Shown: positions 28,439 to 28,932 of the stretch, piece by piece | Position numbering within the stretch: position 1 is the first letter of the stretch | Layout: each line of letters starts with the position of its first letter | Assembly (NCBI GenBank): GCA_964058805.1 | Contig: CAXKVV010000930.1 | Location: 1-28,932 of the forward strand | Source: Schoenoplectus triqueter | Lineage: Eukaryota > Streptophyta > Magnoliopsida > Poales > Cyperaceae | Reading direction: 5' to 3' | Length of the DNA stretch: 28,932 nt | Program-made: the position numbers and the translations under genes | Notes under the pieces: model-generated | Seen by the model: the letters and a program-made list of their open reading frames with translations, nothing else | Databases searched by the model: none | What the model was told of the DNA's origin: nothing

Positions 28439-28504
28439 ATGATCCCGCTATGCATACCAACTACACCCGAACCAATAACAAATATACAAAAAGTTGAGCA
28501 TTAG
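28439..28504 (+). CDS. Upstream ORF a in the ascorbate oxidase leader (21 codons)
   Basis: ATG at 28439, stop TAG at 28502-28504, ending 13 bp before the main start; reads MIPLCIPTTPEPITNIQKV and two more residues. It overlaps upstream ORF b in another frame. Whether it is on the mRNA depends on the transcription start, which is not known. If transcribed, it would be the first ATG scanned. Confidence 0.35.
   Translation: MIPLCIPTTPEPITNIQKVEH
28450..28497 (+). CDS. Upstream ORF b in the ascorbate oxidase leader (15 codons)
   Basis: ATG at 28450, stop TGA at 28495-28497; reads MHTNYTRTNNKYTKS. Both upstream ORFs end before the main ATG, allowing reinitiation. An additional in-frame ATG at 28426 lies in the TATA-like run and is probably not transcribed. 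Confidence 0.35.
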   Translation: MHTNYTRTNNKYTKS

Positions 28505-28517
28505 GACTCATCACGAT

Positions 28518-28781
28518 ATGAGTTCATACAAGATTTTGCTTTTGTTTATATTTGCCTCTTCCCTGTCATTAGCTCGTATTCAAGCTAAAGTGCATTACCA
28601 TAAATGGGAAATCACGTACCAGTACAAATCCCCAGATTGTTTCAACAAGCTTGCGATCACCATTAACAGCCAGACTCCAGGCCCAACAATATACGCTTCA
28701 CAGGGTGACACAATTGTGGTTGATGTAAAGAATAGTCTTCTGACAGAGAACACTGCAATCCACTGGCACGGTATCAGACAG
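28518..28781 (+). CDS. L-ascorbate oxidase gene 2, exon 1
   Basis: Encodes the first 88 residues of a second plant L-ascorbate oxidase. I chose ATG 28518 because it begins a typical secretion signal: MSSYKILLLFIFASSLSLAR then IQA, with likely cleavage after Ala23. The mature part KVHYHKWEITYQY follows, matching the family's N terminus. Domain 1 shows INSQTPGPTIYASQGDTIVV and the first trinuclear copper motif HWHG at 28761-28772. The exon ends in-phase after CAG at 28781, with a GTACTG donor. Together with exon 2 it gives the conserved IRQIGTPW junction. No defects are seen; the rest of the gene is beyond the window. It is the downstream partner of the tandem pair with the exon at 1552. Confidence 0.95.
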
Positions 28782-28888
28782 GTACTGTAATACAGAGGTC
28801 TATCTGTGATAATCTATCAGTTGTTGCGAATCCAGTAGATGTTCGTTTTTCTTCTACTACTAACCTCAAACGTGATGAATTCTTACAG
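28782..28888 (+). other. Intron 1 of ascorbate oxidase gene 2 (107 bp)
   Basis: GT at 28782-28783 and AG at 28887-28888 (TTCTTACAG), phase 0, with a pyrimidine-rich stretch at 28849-28863. Removing it joins HWHGIRQ to IGTPW as in the protein family. Confidence 0.9.
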
Positions 28889-28932
28889 ATAGGTACACCA
28901 TGGATGGACGGTACAGAAGGGGTTACACAGTG
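28889..28932 (+). CDS. L-ascorbate oxidase gene 2, start of exon 2
   Basis: Encodes IGTPWMDGTEGVTQ before the window ends mid-codon (TG, expected Cys). The family has TPWADGT in this position and continues to the second copper motif, which lies outside. Confidence 0.93.
   Translation, partial: MGTPWMDGTEGVTQ

Noticed and set aside
1..28932. tRNA, rRNA, riboswitch or viral replication genes
   Set aside because: I saw no cloverleaf, conserved rRNA segment or envelope-like gene. The polymerase-like sequences all belong to LTR retrotransposons.

Overview
The window is plant nuclear DNA: AT-rich, intron-containing, dominated by decayed transposable elements, and bounded by two ascorbate oxidase genes on the + strand. 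At the left edge is the last exon of one L-ascorbate oxidase gene (1552-2502). At the right edge are exon 1, intron 1 and the start of exon 2 of a second one (28518-28932). They are head-to-tail neighbours separated by about 26 kb with no confident intact host gene between them. Laccase-family copper motifs and the secretion signal point to a land plant. I cannot name the species.

Layout: 1-1551, intron or upstream DNA of gene 1. 2950-7180, a decayed Ty1/copia element on + (PBS, gag, integrase, reverse transcriptase), interrupted at 3746-5174 by a Tourist-like element carrying about 1.1 kb of ATT-rich array. 7244-11060, a Ty3/gypsy element on - (LTR, PBS, gag, protease, RT, partial RNase H) that meets the copia element tail to tail, both lacking their 3' ends. 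11400-13463, a second copia remnant on - (integrase, protease, gag-like part, PBS). 14676-16012, a deleted hAT element with a perfect 8-bp target duplication. 16085-16310, a small MITE. 16517-17438, a possible small broken transcription unit. 17562-18156, an inverted-repeat element. 18207-19016, a CACTA-like end containing a 399-bp tandem duplication. 20170-21585, hAT-type and Tourist-type MITEs. 22427-26426, a 4.0-kb hAT element with a decayed transposase on -. 27091-27926, two related palindromic MITEs separated by TA arrays, about 0.5 kb upstream of the second gene's TATA region.

Functional reading: the two ascorbate oxidases are secreted multicopper enzymes that oxidise ascorbate in the apoplast. 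The second has a TATA-like element and a leader with two short overlapping upstream ORFs, suggesting possible translational control. Everything between them is best read as layered transposon insertion and decay. I found no rRNA, tRNA, CRISPR or other prokaryotic-type system. The least explained items are the ATT-array MITE, the two hAT elements with GC-rich subterminal arrays, the 399-bp CACTA-end duplication and the uORF leader.
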